The position numbers and the translations under genes were made by a program. A stretch of 64,000 bases of DNA from Dietzia natronolimnaea (GTDB lineage Bacteria > Actinomycetota > Actinomycetes > Mycobacteriales > Mycobacteriaceae), in NCBI RefSeq assembly GCF_039525805.1, contig NZ_BAAAHZ010000001.1; one strand, written 5' to 3'. Shown piece by piece: positions 14,362 through 25,786 of this stretch. The notes below the pieces were generated by a model that saw only the letters and a list, made by a program, of their open reading frames with translations, was not told where the DNA came from and searched no databases. The first letter of the stretch is position 1, and every line of letters begins with the position of its first letter.

Positions 14362-15305
14362 GCGCGACTCGGTCGAACAACGACCGCGGAGCTGTCAGCG
14401 TCTTGGTCGCGCTGCTCATGGTCCCCTTGATCGGCTTCGCTGCCATCTCCATCGACATAGCCGCGGCCCACGCAGAGCGCCAGCAGTTGCAGATCGGCGC
14501 GGACGCAGCTGCACTGGCGATCGCACAGGACTGTGCGGTTCGCTACTGCGGCGGTCCGATGACGACAGCCCAGGAGTACGTCGACCTCAACACCACCGCG
14601 ACTGATACCTCTGTCGCGGTCGAAGCCGGCCTGTCCTCGGGGAGCGGCCGGGTCACCGTCACCGCGTCCAGTGTCCGGCAGCACTCGTTCGCCCCGGTGC
14701 TGGGCATCAACGAATCCGACATCGTCACCAGGGCCAGCGCCGGGTGGGGCTACCCCACCGGTGGGACCTCGTTCCTCCCATTGACGTTCGCGCGATGCGA
14801 GTACGAGCGGCGCACTAAGGATGGGACCCCTGAAAACCCTGAGGTGATCGTCCTTCCCAAGAAGGATGAGGACGGGTGCCTGGACCCCAACCGCAACCCG
14901 GTTCCGGGCGGATTCGGCTGGCTCAAGACCGACTCCGGGACGTGCACCGCCACCACCTCGATCGACGAGGACGCCGGCAGCGACCCCGGAAAGTCTGTGC
15001 CCAACGGCTGCAAACCCGAGGACTTCGAGCGGATGCTGGGATCCACGCTGCTCCTGCCGATCTTCGACGAGCACGGTGGGCAGGGGAACAACGCCTGGTA
15101 CCGGATCTACGGGTACGCCGCATTCACGGTCACCGGTTACTACTTCAGCAACAAGTACTCCTCGCCTGATCCACCCTGTTCGAGCCCTCAGCAGTGCATC
15201 GAGGGGTACTTCACCGGCTTCACCGAACGCGTCGAGGGCTTCGAGTACGGAACCGACGCCCCCGACCTCGGCGCCAACGCCGTCTACCTCCTCCCAGATC
15301 AGTAA
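14349..15305 (+). CDS. tadG: TadG-like pilus assembly protein
   Basis: This 318-residue protein starts with a TadG-type N-terminus: DRGAVSVLVALLMVPLIGFA followed by SIDIAAAHAERQQLQIGADAAALA. The rest is extracellular, with several Cys and no von Willebrand domain, so it is shorter than proteobacterial TadG. There is no Glu at +5, which separates it from the true pilin-like TadE. Its proposed role is anchoring or stabilising the pilus at the cell surface. It overlaps tadE by 13 bp and is followed after 10 bp by cpaB. Confidence 0.8.
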   Translation: MQRIGATRSNNDRGAVSVLVALLMVPLIGFAAISIDIAAAHAERQQLQIGADAAALAIAQDCAVRYCGGPMTTAQEYVDLNTTATDTSVAVEAGLSSGSGRVTVTASSVRQHSFAPVLGINESDIVTRASAGWGYPTGGTSFLPLTFARCEYERRTKDGTPENPEVIVLPKKDEDGCLDPNRNPVPGGFGWLKTDSGTCTATTSIDEDAGSDPGKSVPNGCKPEDFERMLGSTLLLPIFDEHGGQGNNAWYRIYGYAAFTVTGYYFSNKYSSPDPPCSSPQQCIEGYFTGFTERVEGFEYGTDAPDLGANAVYLLPDQ

Positions 15306-15315
15306 GCGAGCTGAA

Positions 15316-16038
15316 GTGAACCGTCGTGTCGTGGCAGTAGCCGTCGCCGTCCTCTTGGCGCTCCTGGGCGCCGTCCTCCTCCTGCGCTATGTCAGCGCAG
15401 CGGACGAACGGGCAATGGCAGACCTCCAACCGGTCAGCGTGCTGGTCGCGACCGCCCCGATAAGCGAGGGAACCCCTGCCTCCACACTCGGCGAACTGGT
15501 GGAACGACGGGAGCTTCCCGCCACGGCGGTGGGACCGAACTCGGTCACTGACCTCCGAGAGCTCGGGACCATGGTCGCGGCGACCGACGTCGCCGCCGGG
15601 GAACAGCTTCTAGCCGGGCGTTTCGCGTCCCTGCAGTCCCTCCAGCAGTTCGGCGGCATCCCCGCCCCGGAGGGCTTCCACCAGGTGACGATCCCCCTGA
15701 ACTCGCCCCGCGTCGTCGGTGGCACGATCACACCCGGGGACACGGTGGGGGTCTTCGCCACGATCGGCGACCAGACCCACCTGCTACTCCACAAGATCCT
15801 CGTACTGCGCGTCCAGGGCGGGTTGTCTCCCTCCGCGTCCGACGAGGCCGGTTCGACCGATCCCGCTGATGCCCCGGTTCACGAGGGCGGCGTGATGGTG
15901 ACCCTGGCGCTCACGGCCCCGGACGCGGAAAAGGTCGTCTTCTCGGGTGAGAACGGCTCCATCTGGCTCTCACTCGAGGACTCCGCCACGCCGGAGGACG
16001 GCACCCGCATCGTCAACCCGGGGAACGTGTACCGATGA
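15316..16038 (+). CDS. cpaB: CpaB/RcpC-like SAF-domain pilus protein
   Basis: The GTG at 15316 gives 240 residues: a single N-terminal membrane helix (VVAVAVAVLLALLGAVLLLRYV), then a periplasmic SAF domain containing TAPISEGTPASTL and a region typical of RcpC/CpaB (GGTITPGDTVGVFAT). Family members help assemble Flp pili, possibly by interacting with peptidoglycan. The order after TadE/TadG and before TadZ is normal for actinobacterial Tad loci. The stop overlaps the tadZ start by 4 bp. The ribosome site is weak (GCGAG), so translation may depend on coupling to the gene before. Confidence 0.85.
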   Translation: MNRRVVAVAVAVLLALLGAVLLLRYVSAADERAMADLQPVSVLVATAPISEGTPASTLGELVERRELPATAVGPNSVTDLRELGTMVAATDVAAGEQLLAGRFASLQSLQQFGGIPAPEGFHQVTIPLNSPRVVGGTITPGDTVGVFATIGDQTHLLLHKILVLRVQGGLSPSASDEAGSTDPADAPVHEGGVMVTLALTAPDAEKVVFSGENGSIWLSLEDSATPEDGTRIVNPGNVYR

Positions 16039-17272
16039 ACAACATCCTGCTGGCCACTGACTTCGTCGACCTCCGCGACCGGTTCCGGGCCGCCACCGGC
16101 CAGTCGATACCGGCACTGCCACCGGGCCCGCTCCCGGAAAGCCCCGCGCAGTTGTTCCAGCAACTCGGCGGCGGAGAGATCCCCGAGGTCGTCGTGATCG
16201 ACGAGCGCTCCGGAACCGAAGCCGCCCTCGCACTGGCCTCGCGACTCGACGTCGAGTGCCCCGGCATCGCAGTGGTCCTGGTCAGCGATCGGGTCACCGA
16301 GCTCGGGCTCGCGGCCATGCGTGCGGGGGTGAGCGACATCGTCCCCACCGAATCGGAGGAGGACGAGATCCGGGGGGCGCTTGATCGAGCAGTCCGTGTC
16401 ACCCGGCAGCGCTCTCCGGCCGGCCACGGCGACGGCCACGACCTCGGCGCGGGTCCGCAGTCCCGTCGAGGACAGGTGATCAGTGTGGTCTCGCCCAAGG
16501 GCGGCGTGGGCAAGACGACGGTCGCCGCGAACCTTGCCGTCGGGCTTGCCCGATCCGCACCACATTCCACAGTGCTGGTGGACCTGGATCTGCAGTTCGG
16601 AGACGTGTCCAACGCTCTCAACCTCACACCCGAGCACACCATCGTCGACGTGGTGCAGGGAGCAGCCGCTCGCGACTCGATGGTGCTCAAGACGTTCCTC
16701 ACCCAGCACGACACCGGCCTGACCGTGGTATGCGGACCGAACTCCCCGGCCGAGGCCGACCTGGTGGGCGTATCGGAACTCACCCACCTCTTGCAGACGT
16801 TGGCGGCAGAGTTCCGTTACGTCGTGATCGACACCGCCCCGGCCCTGACGGACCAGACCCTCGCAGCACTTGATCTGACCGACGACCTGATCCTGGTCAC
16901 CAGCATGGACGTACCGGGCGTGCGGGGACTGCGCAAGGAACTGGACATACTCCGGGACCTCGGAATGGGCTTCGACCGCCGCCACGTCGTGGTGAACTTC
17001 GCCGACGCGCACAGCGGGCTCACACGAGCAGATGTAGAGGCGGCGATCGGCACCGGCGTGGACCTTGTCCTGCCCCGCTCGCGAGCGGCCGCGGTATCCA
17101 TCAATCAGGGAGTCCCGTTGATGCAGAACGAGGTCCGCGATCCCATGACCAAGAAGCTGCGGCGTCTGGTCGACCGCTTCACCCCCGCGCCCTTGAACGA
17201 GCCCCGGCCCGCGGAGTCCACGATCGGGTCTCGTCTCGGAGGCCGCCACCGCCTGCGTCGAGGAGGGTCCAA

Positions 17273-17276
<4 letters not shown>
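16035..17276 (+). CDS. tadZ: TadZ/CpaE-like ParA/MinD ATPase
   Basis: The 413-residue product has an N-terminal receiver-like domain (about 1-130, ERSGTEAALALASRLDV) and a C-terminal MinD-type ATPase whose deviant Walker A is SPKGGVGKTT near residue 157. DTAPALTDQTLAALDL is the downstream switch region. TadZ proteins place the pilus machine at its cellular site, and the N-terminal domain lacks a clean phosphorylation Asp in many of them. The ATG overlaps cpaB by 4 bp and the stop overlaps tadA by 4 bp, so the genes are translationally coupled. Confidence 0.9.
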
Positions 17277-18786
<1,510 letters not shown>

Positions 18787-18790
<4 letters not shown>

Positions 18791-19743
18791 ACGACTCCGT
18801 GGGCCAGGCTCTGGCCTCCCCGGCCGGACTCGGGGTGGCAGCGCTCTCCCTGGCACTGCTCATCGGCGCTTTTCTCGTGCTCTCCCCGCGTCCGGGCCGT
18901 GTCCCTCGCGCCCGGCGTCGACCGGGCGTTCACGAGGGGCCCGGGATCATCTCGCGCACGGCGACGGCGGCCACCTCGGCCATCGACACCGCCTTGAGCC
19001 GCCGCGGCGCACCGGGGGCCGGTGCGCTGGAACGCGCCGGGGTCAAGATGGGCCTCCAGGACTTCGTCTTCCTGGTGGGCGTCGCCGCAGTGGTGACCTT
19101 CGCACTGGGGCTTGTCGCGGTCGGGCCGGTCACCGGACTCTTCCTGGCCGCGCTCACTCCGATCGGGGCCAAGTTCGCGCTGGACATCCGCGCATCCCGT
19201 CGCCGGGCCGCCTTCGCAGACCAGTTGGATGACTCGTTGCAGCTCATGGCCAGTAGCCTGCGGGCCGGCCACAGCCTGCTCCAGGCCCTGTCCTCCGTTG
19301 CGCGAGAGGCCGAGGAGCCCACCTCGGAGGAGTTCGCCCGCATCATCAACGAGACCCGTGTGGGCCGTGATCTCGCCCCCGCGCTGGAGGAGACCGCCCG
19401 GCGCATGGGGAGCGAGGACTTCGAGTGGGTCACGCAAGCCATCGCGATCAACCGGGAGGTCGGCGGCAACCTCGCCGAGGTGCTCGACGGGGTCGGTCAC
19501 ACCATCCGCGAGCGGAACCAGATCCGCCGCCAGGTGAAGGCGCTGGCCGCCGAGGGCAAACTCTCGGCCTACGTCCTCATGGCACTGCCGTTCGGCATCT
19601 CCGGATTCCTGTTCATGAGCAATCCCGAGTACATCTCCAAGTTCACGGAGGGCCTGCTGGGTTACACGCTGATCGGCGTCAGCGTGGTGTTGCTCGTGGT
19701 TGGTGCGGTCTGGCTGCGCAAGGTCGTCAACATCAGGTTCTGA
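18787..19743 (+). CDS. tadB: TadB-like inner-membrane platform protein
   Basis: The product has 318 residues with an N-terminal membrane helix, a pair of helices near residues 92-125, the cytosolic type II secretion F domain (DQLDDSLQLMASSLRAGHSLLQAL, then EVGGNLAEVLDGVGHTIRER) and two C-terminal helices. TadB and TadC form the membrane platform on which TadA acts. The ATG at 18787 overlaps the tadA stop by 4 bp. Confidence 0.92.
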
Positions 19744-19774
19744 ACGCACCGAGCGTTCTGGAAGGAGGCATGCC

Positions 19775-20674
19775 GTGGCACCGATGGCCCTGTTCGCCGT
19801 CTCGGTCCTGGCGGTGGCGGTGTTCCTGCTGAGCTGGGCGGTGTTCGCCGGGCCCGGCCGGGCGCGCCAGCGCACGGTGCTCAACCTGACACGCGGGATG
19901 TACCCGGAACACCAGGTGGTCGACGATGCGTCGCCAGACGATGAGGAGAACGCCAGTGCACTGGCCAGGGTCGCGCTAAAACTCACCCCGGCGCCGTCGG
20001 TCCGGATGCTCGAGAAGCTGCTGATCAAAGCCGGCAGACCTCAGGGGTGGCCTCTCGAGAAGCTGCTGGTAGCCAAACTCGTGCTGGGCATCGGGGTGGC
20101 GCTGTTGAGCGTGGCGTTCGTCTCCAGCACCACCGGTGCACTGCCGGTGTTCCTGGCCGCGGCGGTCACCCTGGTCTGCTACTTCCTCCCGGAGCTCCTC
20201 CTGCAGAGCCGGGGTCAGGAGCGCAGCCAGGCCATCCAGCTGGAACTTGCCGACACCCTTGACCAGATGACCATCGCGGTGGAGGCGGGGCTGGGTTTCG
20301 ACTCGGCCATGGCCCGCGCGGCGAAGAACGGCAAGGGCCCACTCGCCGATGAGTTCACCCGCACCCTGCAGGAGATCCAGGTGGGTCAACTGCGCCGGCA
20401 CGCGTACGAATCGTTGGCCCGCCGCACCGACGTCGCCGACCTGCGTCGCTTCGTCCGCGCCATCATCCAGGCCGACGCCTACGGAATCTCGATCGCCGAC
20501 GTGCTCCGCACGCAGGCATCGGAGCTGAGGAGCAAGCGCCGCCAGCGCGCGGAGGAGAAGGCCATGCAGATCCCTGTCAAGGTGATCTTCCCGCTGATGG
20601 TGTGCATCCTGCCGGTACTGTTCATCGTGCTCCTGGGCCCGACCGCGATGAACATGATGGAGGCCTTCTCCTAG
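19775..20674 (+). CDS. tadC: TadC-like inner-membrane platform protein
   Basis: The GTG at 19775 is preceded by a strong GAAGGAGG with 6-nt spacing, which decides the start over upstream in-frame codons. The 299-residue product has an N-terminal helix, a central hydrophobic pair, the second type II secretion F domain (ELADTLDQMTIAVEAGLGFDSAM) and C-terminal helices (MVCILPVLFIVLLGPTAMNMM). It pairs with TadB in the pilus platform. The strong ribosome site after a 31-bp gap suggests its translation is less tied to tadB than the other genes are to each other. Confidence 0.92.
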   Translation: MAPMALFAVSVLAVAVFLLSWAVFAGPGRARQRTVLNLTRGMYPEHQVVDDASPDDEENASALARVALKLTPAPSVRMLEKLLIKAGRPQGWPLEKLLVAKLVLGIGVALLSVAFVSSTTGALPVFLAAAVTLVCYFLPELLLQSRGQERSQAIQLELADTLDQMTIAVEAGLGFDSAMARAAKNGKGPLADEFTRTLQEIQVGQLRRHAYESLARRTDVADLRRFVRAIIQADAYGISIADVLRTQASELRSKRRQRAEEKAMQIPVKVIFPLMVCILPVLFIVLLGPTAMNMMEAFS

Positions 20675-21318
20675 TGCTCCCGAGTATCACAGCGACAGTG
20701 ATCCTCACCGCCGTGGTGTGCGGGGCACTCGCCGCGGCGCTGACCGGGTGGATCCGATCCATCTCCCAATCCGACTCGCGGTGGCTGCGCTCAGGGCTCC
20801 ACGTGGGATTGGCCGCCGCCGGCGGGGCGGGGGCCGCCGGGCTGGCCGGTACCGTTCCCGAGCTGGTCGCGTTCGCGGCGCTCGCGGTGGCCTGTGGGGT
20901 GCTCGTGGCGATCGACCTGGCCGTGCACCGGCTGCCCGACGTCGTCGTCGTCCCCATGTACCCGATCCTCCTGGCGACGCTGGGCGTGGCGTCCGCGGTG
21001 ACCGGGGACTGGGGCGCCCTGGGGCGCGCCGCCGCCGCGGCGCTCGCCCTGCTGGCCTTCTACTTCACCCTGGCGTTCATCAACCCCTCGGGGCTGGGGC
21101 TGGGCGACGTCAAACTCGCCGGCGTGCTCGGCTTCTTCCTGGGCTGGCTCGGGTGGTACTACGTCCTGGTCGGGACTCTGGCCGCGTTCGCGCTCAACGC
21201 CGTGGTGGCGCTGGTGCTGCTCCTCAGCCGTAGAGCCGACCGTCACACCGGCATCGCATTCGGGCCCGCGATGATCGCCGGAGCGGCGGCGGCCGCGTGG
21301 CTCTCGGTCGGCGGCTAG
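20674..21318 (+). CDS. cpaA: A24-family prepilin peptidase (TadV/CpaA)
   Basis: The GTG at 20674 shares one base with the tadC stop. The 214-residue polytopic product has about six hydrophobic helices and both catalytic Asp motifs of A24 aspartyl peptidases: AIDLAVHRLPD and GLGLGDVKLAG. It would cleave the leaders of Flp and TadE after Gly. No N-methylation domain is present, as usual for Tad-type enzymes. It ends the pilus operon, and its 3' end overlaps the convergent ABC permease gene by 4 bp. Confidence 0.92.
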   Translation: MLPSITATVILTAVVCGALAAALTGWIRSISQSDSRWLRSGLHVGLAAAGGAGAAGLAGTVPELVAFAALAVACGVLVAIDLAVHRLPDVVVVPMYPILLATLGVASAVTGDWGALGRAAAAALALLAFYFTLAFINPSGLGLGDVKLAGVLGFFLGWLGWYYVLVGTLAAFALNAVVALVLLLSRRADRHTGIAFGPAMIAGAAAAAWLSVGG

Positions 21319-23885
21319 TCCGCGATCGCCTCCAGCGGGTCGGTCTTGGCGGCCCGGTGCGCTGGCCACAGCGAGGCCAGCACCCCCACGAACGCCGAGG
21401 CCACCAGGACGATCCCGATGGTCTCCCACGGGATGGTGGTCTCGCTCAGCCCACTGTCTGCCAGCACGGAGACAAACGCCCAGCCCAGATAGACTCCGAC
21501 CGCCGCGCCGACCAGCGCCCCGAACACCGCGATCTGCGTGGACTCGAGGTTGATCGTCCGCCGGATCTGGGACCGCTGCATGCCCACGGCCCGCAGCATG
21601 CCGATCTCCGTGCGCCGCTCGATCACCGACAACGCCAGGGTGTTGACGATCCCCAGCACCGCGATGACCAGGGCCAGGCCGAGCAGCGCGTAGATGATCG
21701 TCAGCAGCTGGTCGATCCCGCCCGACTGGACGTCGATGTACTGCTGCTTGCTCTGCACGGTGGCGATCGGGATGTCGGAGAGCTCCTCGGTGACGGCGGC
21801 CAGCACCTGGTCGGGCGAGGTGCCCTCGGCGGCCTTGGCCAGCACGATCGCGGTCGAGCGGAGGTTCTCCGGCACCAGCCGTTCGTAGACGTCGATACCG
21901 GTGTAGAAGGGTCCGAGGATCTGGGCGTCGTCGTAGACACCGGTCACCCGGAGGGTGGACTCACTGCCGTCCGGGCCGACGAGCGGGACCCGCGTGCCCA
22001 TCGTCCAGCCGTTGTCCCGCGAGACCTCCCGCGAGACCACGAGGGAGTCGGCCTCCGGCTCGAGAGAGCCGTCGAGGACGGTGGCCTCGAGCAGCTCGCC
22101 GACCGGCCCGCCGGCGGCCGCGAGCGCCTGGGGCTCGCCGCCGAGCTGGCCGAAGCCGAACGCGAGCCACGCCACGTCCCCGACACCGTCGACGCCCGCG
22201 ATCTGGTCCTCGATCCCGCCGGCCAGCGGGGTCGGCGGCCCCTGGGAGGCCACTCCCTGGACGATGACGTCCGCGGTGATCCCCTGGTCGATGAGGCCGC
22301 TCACGCTCTCCTTGGTGGTGGCGCCGAGCGTGCCGAACGCCGCCACCAGGGTGAGCCCCAGAGTGAGGGCGAAGGCGGTGGCCGCGGTGCGTCGGGTGTT
22401 GCGGCCGGCGTTGGTGGCCGCCAGCTTCCCGACAGCACCGAAAGGCGCGCCGATGACCCGCCCGATCCCGCCGGCGATGGGCCTGGCGAGGGCGGGCATC
22501 ACCAGGAAGCTGCCGACGATCAGGGCCGCGGCGCCGACGCCCACGGTGATCGCGCCGCTCCTCGTGGTGTCCTGCCAGGTGCCGATGAGGGCCAGCATGA
22601 TGCCGCTGACCACCGCCAGCAGCCCGACCGACGTGCGCCAACCGCCGCCGGCCTCCGAGGAGGCGGCCCCGACCCGCATGCCCTGGACCGGGGCGACGCG
22701 TCCGGCGCGCCGGGCGGGCGCCCAGGCGGAGAACACGGTGACGACGAAGCCCAGCACCAGCGGGGTGATGACGGACATCGGGGTGAGTGCCAGGGCCCCG
22801 GAGGGGATCCCCAGGTCGAAGGCGTCGAGTACGGCGAAGATGACCCGGGCCAGTCCGAAGCCGGCCAGCACGCCGATCGCGGAGCCGACCAGACCGGTCA
22901 GCGCGGCCTCGGCCAGCACGGACCGGGTGAGCTGCCCGCGGGTCGCGCCGATAGCCCGCAACAGGGCCAGCTCGCGCAACCGCTGCGCCACCAGCATCGA
23001 GAAGGTGTTGTAGATGATGAACGTGCCCACGAGCAGCGCGATCAGGCCGAAGGCCACGAAGAAGTAGTTGACGAAGTCCAGGATGGTCGACAGCTGCTCG
23101 GAGAGCCTCTCCTTGACCTCCTCGCCCGTGCTCACCTCGTACTCGGGGAACTCGGCGGCGAGCGTGTCGCGCATCTCCTCCTGGCTCACGCCGGGGACCG
23201 CGCGGACGGCGACGTTGGTGGCGTTCTCCCCGTCGGTGAACAGGGCGCGGGCCTGTGCGGAGGTGAAGCCGACCCCGACGTAGCCGCCGACGTCGGTCTC
23301 CGAGGAGTACGAGCCCACGACCGTGACGTCGATCATCCCCTGGGAGGTGGTGTACACCCGCGCGGAGTCGCCGATCGAGAGCCCCGCGTTGTCCAACACC
23401 GACTCGGGGAGGACGACCTCGCCGTCCGCGGCCGGAGCGCGCCCGTCCGAGATCCAGCTGCTGCTCCCGACGGCCTGGTCGGGCTCGACCCACTCCAGCC
23501 CCTCGGACGGGGCGCCACCCGACTGATAGGGCGTGCCGTCGGAGTTGAACATCACCACGGTGCCGGTCACCCCGGGGGTGACGGCCTCGACGCCCGGCAG
23601 TCCGAGCGCGCGGTCGGCGACCTCGAACGGCACCCCGGCGCCCCGGGGGTCCTCGGGTTCGATCATCGCGGACAGGTCCTGCGTGCCCTGGTCGAGCAGG
23701 CCGTCGAACGTGCTCTTGAGGGTCGAGGTGAACACCAGCGAACCGGTGACGAACGCGGTGCCCAGCACCACGGCGAGGACGGACAGGACCAGTCGCAGCT
23801 TGTGCGCCGCGATGTTGCGCAGGGACACCCGGAGCATGGGCCGGGCATGGCTGGGGGCGTGACCAGCGGCGTGGCGGGCGGCCAT
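21315..23885 (-). CDS. FtsX/MacB-type ABC transporter permease
   Basis: The ATG at 23885 overlaps the stop of the ATPase gene by one base (TGATG), so the two are translationally coupled. The product has 856 residues. A helix at about residues 28-50 is followed by a MacB-like extracytoplasmic domain, three helices of an FtsX domain (250-400), a central pair of helices, a second extracytoplasmic domain and a C-terminal FtsX domain (ending AHRAAKTDPLEAI). This two-module layout is common in actinobacterial exporters or lipoprotein/substrate extractors. The cargo cannot be read from the sequence. The gene converges on the pilus operon. Confidence 0.9.
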   Translation of the reverse strand: MAARHAAGHAPSHARPMLRVSLRNIAAHKLRLVLSVLAVVLGTAFVTGSLVFTSTLKSTFDGLLDQGTQDLSAMIEPEDPRGAGVPFEVADRALGLPGVEAVTPGVTGTVVMFNSDGTPYQSGGAPSEGLEWVEPDQAVGSSSWISDGRAPAADGEVVLPESVLDNAGLSIGDSARVYTTSQGMIDVTVVGSYSSETDVGGYVGVGFTSAQARALFTDGENATNVAVRAVPGVSQEEMRDTLAAEFPEYEVSTGEEVKERLSEQLSTILDFVNYFFVAFGLIALLVGTFIIYNTFSMLVAQRLRELALLRAIGATRGQLTRSVLAEAALTGLVGSAIGVLAGFGLARVIFAVLDAFDLGIPSGALALTPMSVITPLVLGFVVTVFSAWAPARRAGRVAPVQGMRVGAASSEAGGGWRTSVGLLAVVSGIMLALIGTWQDTTRSGAITVGVGAAALIVGSFLVMPALARPIAGGIGRVIGAPFGAVGKLAATNAGRNTRRTAATAFALTLGLTLVAAFGTLGATTKESVSGLIDQGITADVIVQGVASQGPPTPLAGGIEDQIAGVDGVGDVAWLAFGFGQLGGEPQALAAAGGPVGELLEATVLDGSLEPEADSLVVSREVSRDNGWTMGTRVPLVGPDGSESTLRVTGVYDDAQILGPFYTGIDVYERLVPENLRSTAIVLAKAAEGTSPDQVLAAVTEELSDIPIATVQSKQQYIDVQSGGIDQLLTIIYALLGLALVIAVLGIVNTLALSVIERRTEIGMLRAVGMQRSQIRRTINLESTQIAVFGALVGAAVGVYLGWAFVSVLADSGLSETTIPWETIGIVLVASAFVGVLASLWPAHRAAKTDPLEAIAD

Positions 23886-24652
23886 CACCGCTCCTCGAGC
23901 GCGCCCATGGCCGCCAGGATCTCGTCGGACGTGGGATGGGAGAGCTCACGCACGACCCGGCCGTCGGCGAGCAGCAGCACGCGGTCGGCGTAGGTCGCGG
24001 CACGCGGGTCGTGGGTGACGATGACGACGGTCTGCTGGAAATCGTCCGCCGCACTGCGCAGGATCGACAGCACCTCCGCCGACGAGGTGGAGTCGAGGTT
24101 TCCCGTGGGCTCGTCGCCGAACAGGATGTCCGGGCGCCCCACAAGCGCACGCGCGCAGGCGACGCGCTGCTGCTGCCCGCCGGACAGCTCCGAGGGGCGG
24201 TGGGACAGGCGGTCGGCGATCCCCAGCCGCCCGATCACCTCGTCGAACCACGCGCGGTCGATGGCGTGGCCCGCGATGTCCTGCGGGAGCGTGATGTTCT
24301 CCTCGGCGGTCAGGGTGGGGACGAGGTTGAAGGACTGGAACACGAACCCGATCCGGTCGCGGCGCAGCGCGGTGAGTTCCTTGTCCGCCAGTCCCACGAT
24401 CTCCGTGTCACCCACGCGCACCGAACCCGAGGTCGGCCGGTCCAGGCCGGCCATGCAGTGCATGAGCGTGGACTTGCCCGAGCCGGACGGGCCCATGATC
24501 GCGGTGAACCGTCCGCGCTCGAACGAGGCGCTGACGTGGTCCAGCGCGCGGACCTCGGTCTCGCCCTCGCCGTAGGTCATGACGAGGTCGGTGGCGACGG
24601 CTGCGAGCTCCGCGCCCTCCGCCCGGTTCTGGGTCTCGGCCTGCGTGGTCAT
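23885..24652 (-). CDS. LolD/MacB-type ABC transporter ATP-binding protein
   Basis: The 255-residue product has all ATPase motifs: Walker A GPSGSGKST, Q-loop FVFQSFNLVPTLTAEEN, signature LSGGQQQRVACARAL, Walker B ILFGDEPTGNLDS and the switch His in VTHDPR. The family pairs with FtsX-type permeases and works by mechanotransmission rather than channel transport. It is the first gene of a two-gene operon with the permease. AGGGGAG precedes the ATG at 24652. Confidence 0.95.
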   Translation of the reverse strand: MTTQAETQNRAEGAELAAVATDLVMTYGEGETEVRALDHVSASFERGRFTAIMGPSGSGKSTLMHCMAGLDRPTSGSVRVGDTEIVGLADKELTALRRDRIGFVFQSFNLVPTLTAEENITLPQDIAGHAIDRAWFDEVIGRLGIADRLSHRPSELSGGQQQRVACARALVGRPDILFGDEPTGNLDSTSSAEVLSILRSAADDFQQTVVIVTHDPRAATYADRVLLLADGRVVRELSHPTSDEILAAMGALEER

Positions 24653-24679
24653 CTGCTCCCCTGGATCGTGGTGGTCGAC

Positions 24680-25690
24680 CTAAAGCATGCAGGAGTTCGG
24701 AGCGGGTGCCGATGGGGGATGGCCCGGATCTTGCGCCCGGGCCTTCCCGGACGGCCACGCCTCGAGCGACCTGCGGGTCCTGAATCGGCGCTCGGCACCG
24801 GAGACGGGGTCGGTGAACCCGATGGTCTCCGCGAGCAACTGCAGCGGGTGGGAGAAGTCGCCGGGCGTGATCGTCCGCACCCGCGGGTACAAGTCGTCGC
24901 CGAGGATCGGCGTGCCGAGCGCGTTCATGTGGACGCGGAGCTGGTGGGTGCGCCCGGTGGAGGGCTCGAGGCGGTACAGGCCAAGCGGCGTGGCCGACCC
25001 GCCAGGGTCGGGCTCACGCACCTCGAGCAGGGTGATCCGGGTGTGGGCGTCCGGGGGGCCGTCCACCTCGGCGGCCTGCAGCACCCCGCGGGTCTTGACG
25101 ATCCGGCTGGACCGCTCACGGACGTGCGGCGTCCCCTCCGGCGCGGGGGCCACGGCCAGATAGGACTTGGCGACCCGCCGGGCGGCGAAGAGGTCCTGGT
25201 AGGCGGCGCGGTGGGCGGGGTCGGCGGTGAACACCAGGACGCCCGCGGTGAGTCGGTCGAGGCGGTGGGCCGGAGCGAGGTCCGCCAGCCCGAGGTCGCG
25301 GCGGAGCCGCACCAGCGCGGTCTGGGTGACGTGTCCGGCGCGGGGGGTGGTGGCCAGGAAGTGCGGCTTGTCGACGACGACGAGGCGGTCGTCGGCGTGC
25401 AGGACCTCGATCCCGAAGGGCACCTCGACCTCCGGCTCGGGGGTCCGGTACGTCCACACGTCCATCCCCCGGTGCCGCCGGGTGGAGTCGGTGACGGCCA
25501 CCCCGTCGGCGGTGACCACCTGGCCGGAGGCGAGGGCCGCCTCGAGCTCGGCGAGCCGGTCGGGGAACCGCCGGCGCAGTTCCTCGGGGATGCTGCGGGG
25601 CCCCCGACCGGGGTCGGCGAGCCGGATCCGGACCGGGTCCACGCCGTCACGCAACGGCAGGGGCCTTCGCGGACGTCCGGACTTCGGCAT
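24680..25690 (-). CDS. RluA-family 23S rRNA/tRNA pseudouridine synthase
   Basis: The 336-residue product has the RluA catalytic motif HRLDRLTAGVLVF, with the Asp that attacks the uridine, and further family landmarks (VVDKPHFL, RLEPSTGRTHQLRVHM, PILGDDLYP). An N-terminal region of about 90 residues is not a clear S4 domain. The target base cannot be told. The C-terminal 20 residues are a Pro-rich tail. The ATG at 25690 follows TAGACT (25697-25702) by 6 nt, so a leaderless transcript is likely. Confidence 0.9.
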   Translation of the reverse strand: MPKSGRPRRPLPLRDGVDPVRIRLADPGRGPRSIPEELRRRFPDRLAELEAALASGQVVTADGVAVTDSTRRHRGMDVWTYRTPEPEVEVPFGIEVLHADDRLVVVDKPHFLATTPRAGHVTQTALVRLRRDLGLADLAPAHRLDRLTAGVLVFTADPAHRAAYQDLFAARRVAKSYLAVAPAPEGTPHVRERSSRIVKTRGVLQAAEVDGPPDAHTRITLLEVREPDPGGSATPLGLYRLEPSTGRTHQLRVHMNALGTPILGDDLYPRVRTITPGDFSHPLQLLAETIGFTDPVSGAERRFRTRRSLEAWPSGKARAQDPGHPPSAPAPNSCML

Positions 25691-25786
25691 ATGCAGAGTC
25701 TAGTCGTTGGGCTACACTCACTTTTCGCCCCAGGCACCTCATGCGTCACTTGCATGCCAGCTGCCCCCTTCACCCCAGGAGCACCC

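Noticed and set aside
21297..23993. Very long open frame antisense to the ABC permease
   Set aside because: Arises from codon bias of the GC-rich gene on the other strand. The sense frame encodes a complete FtsX-type permease, whereas the antisense frame is Arg/Gly/His-rich with no domain or start signal.
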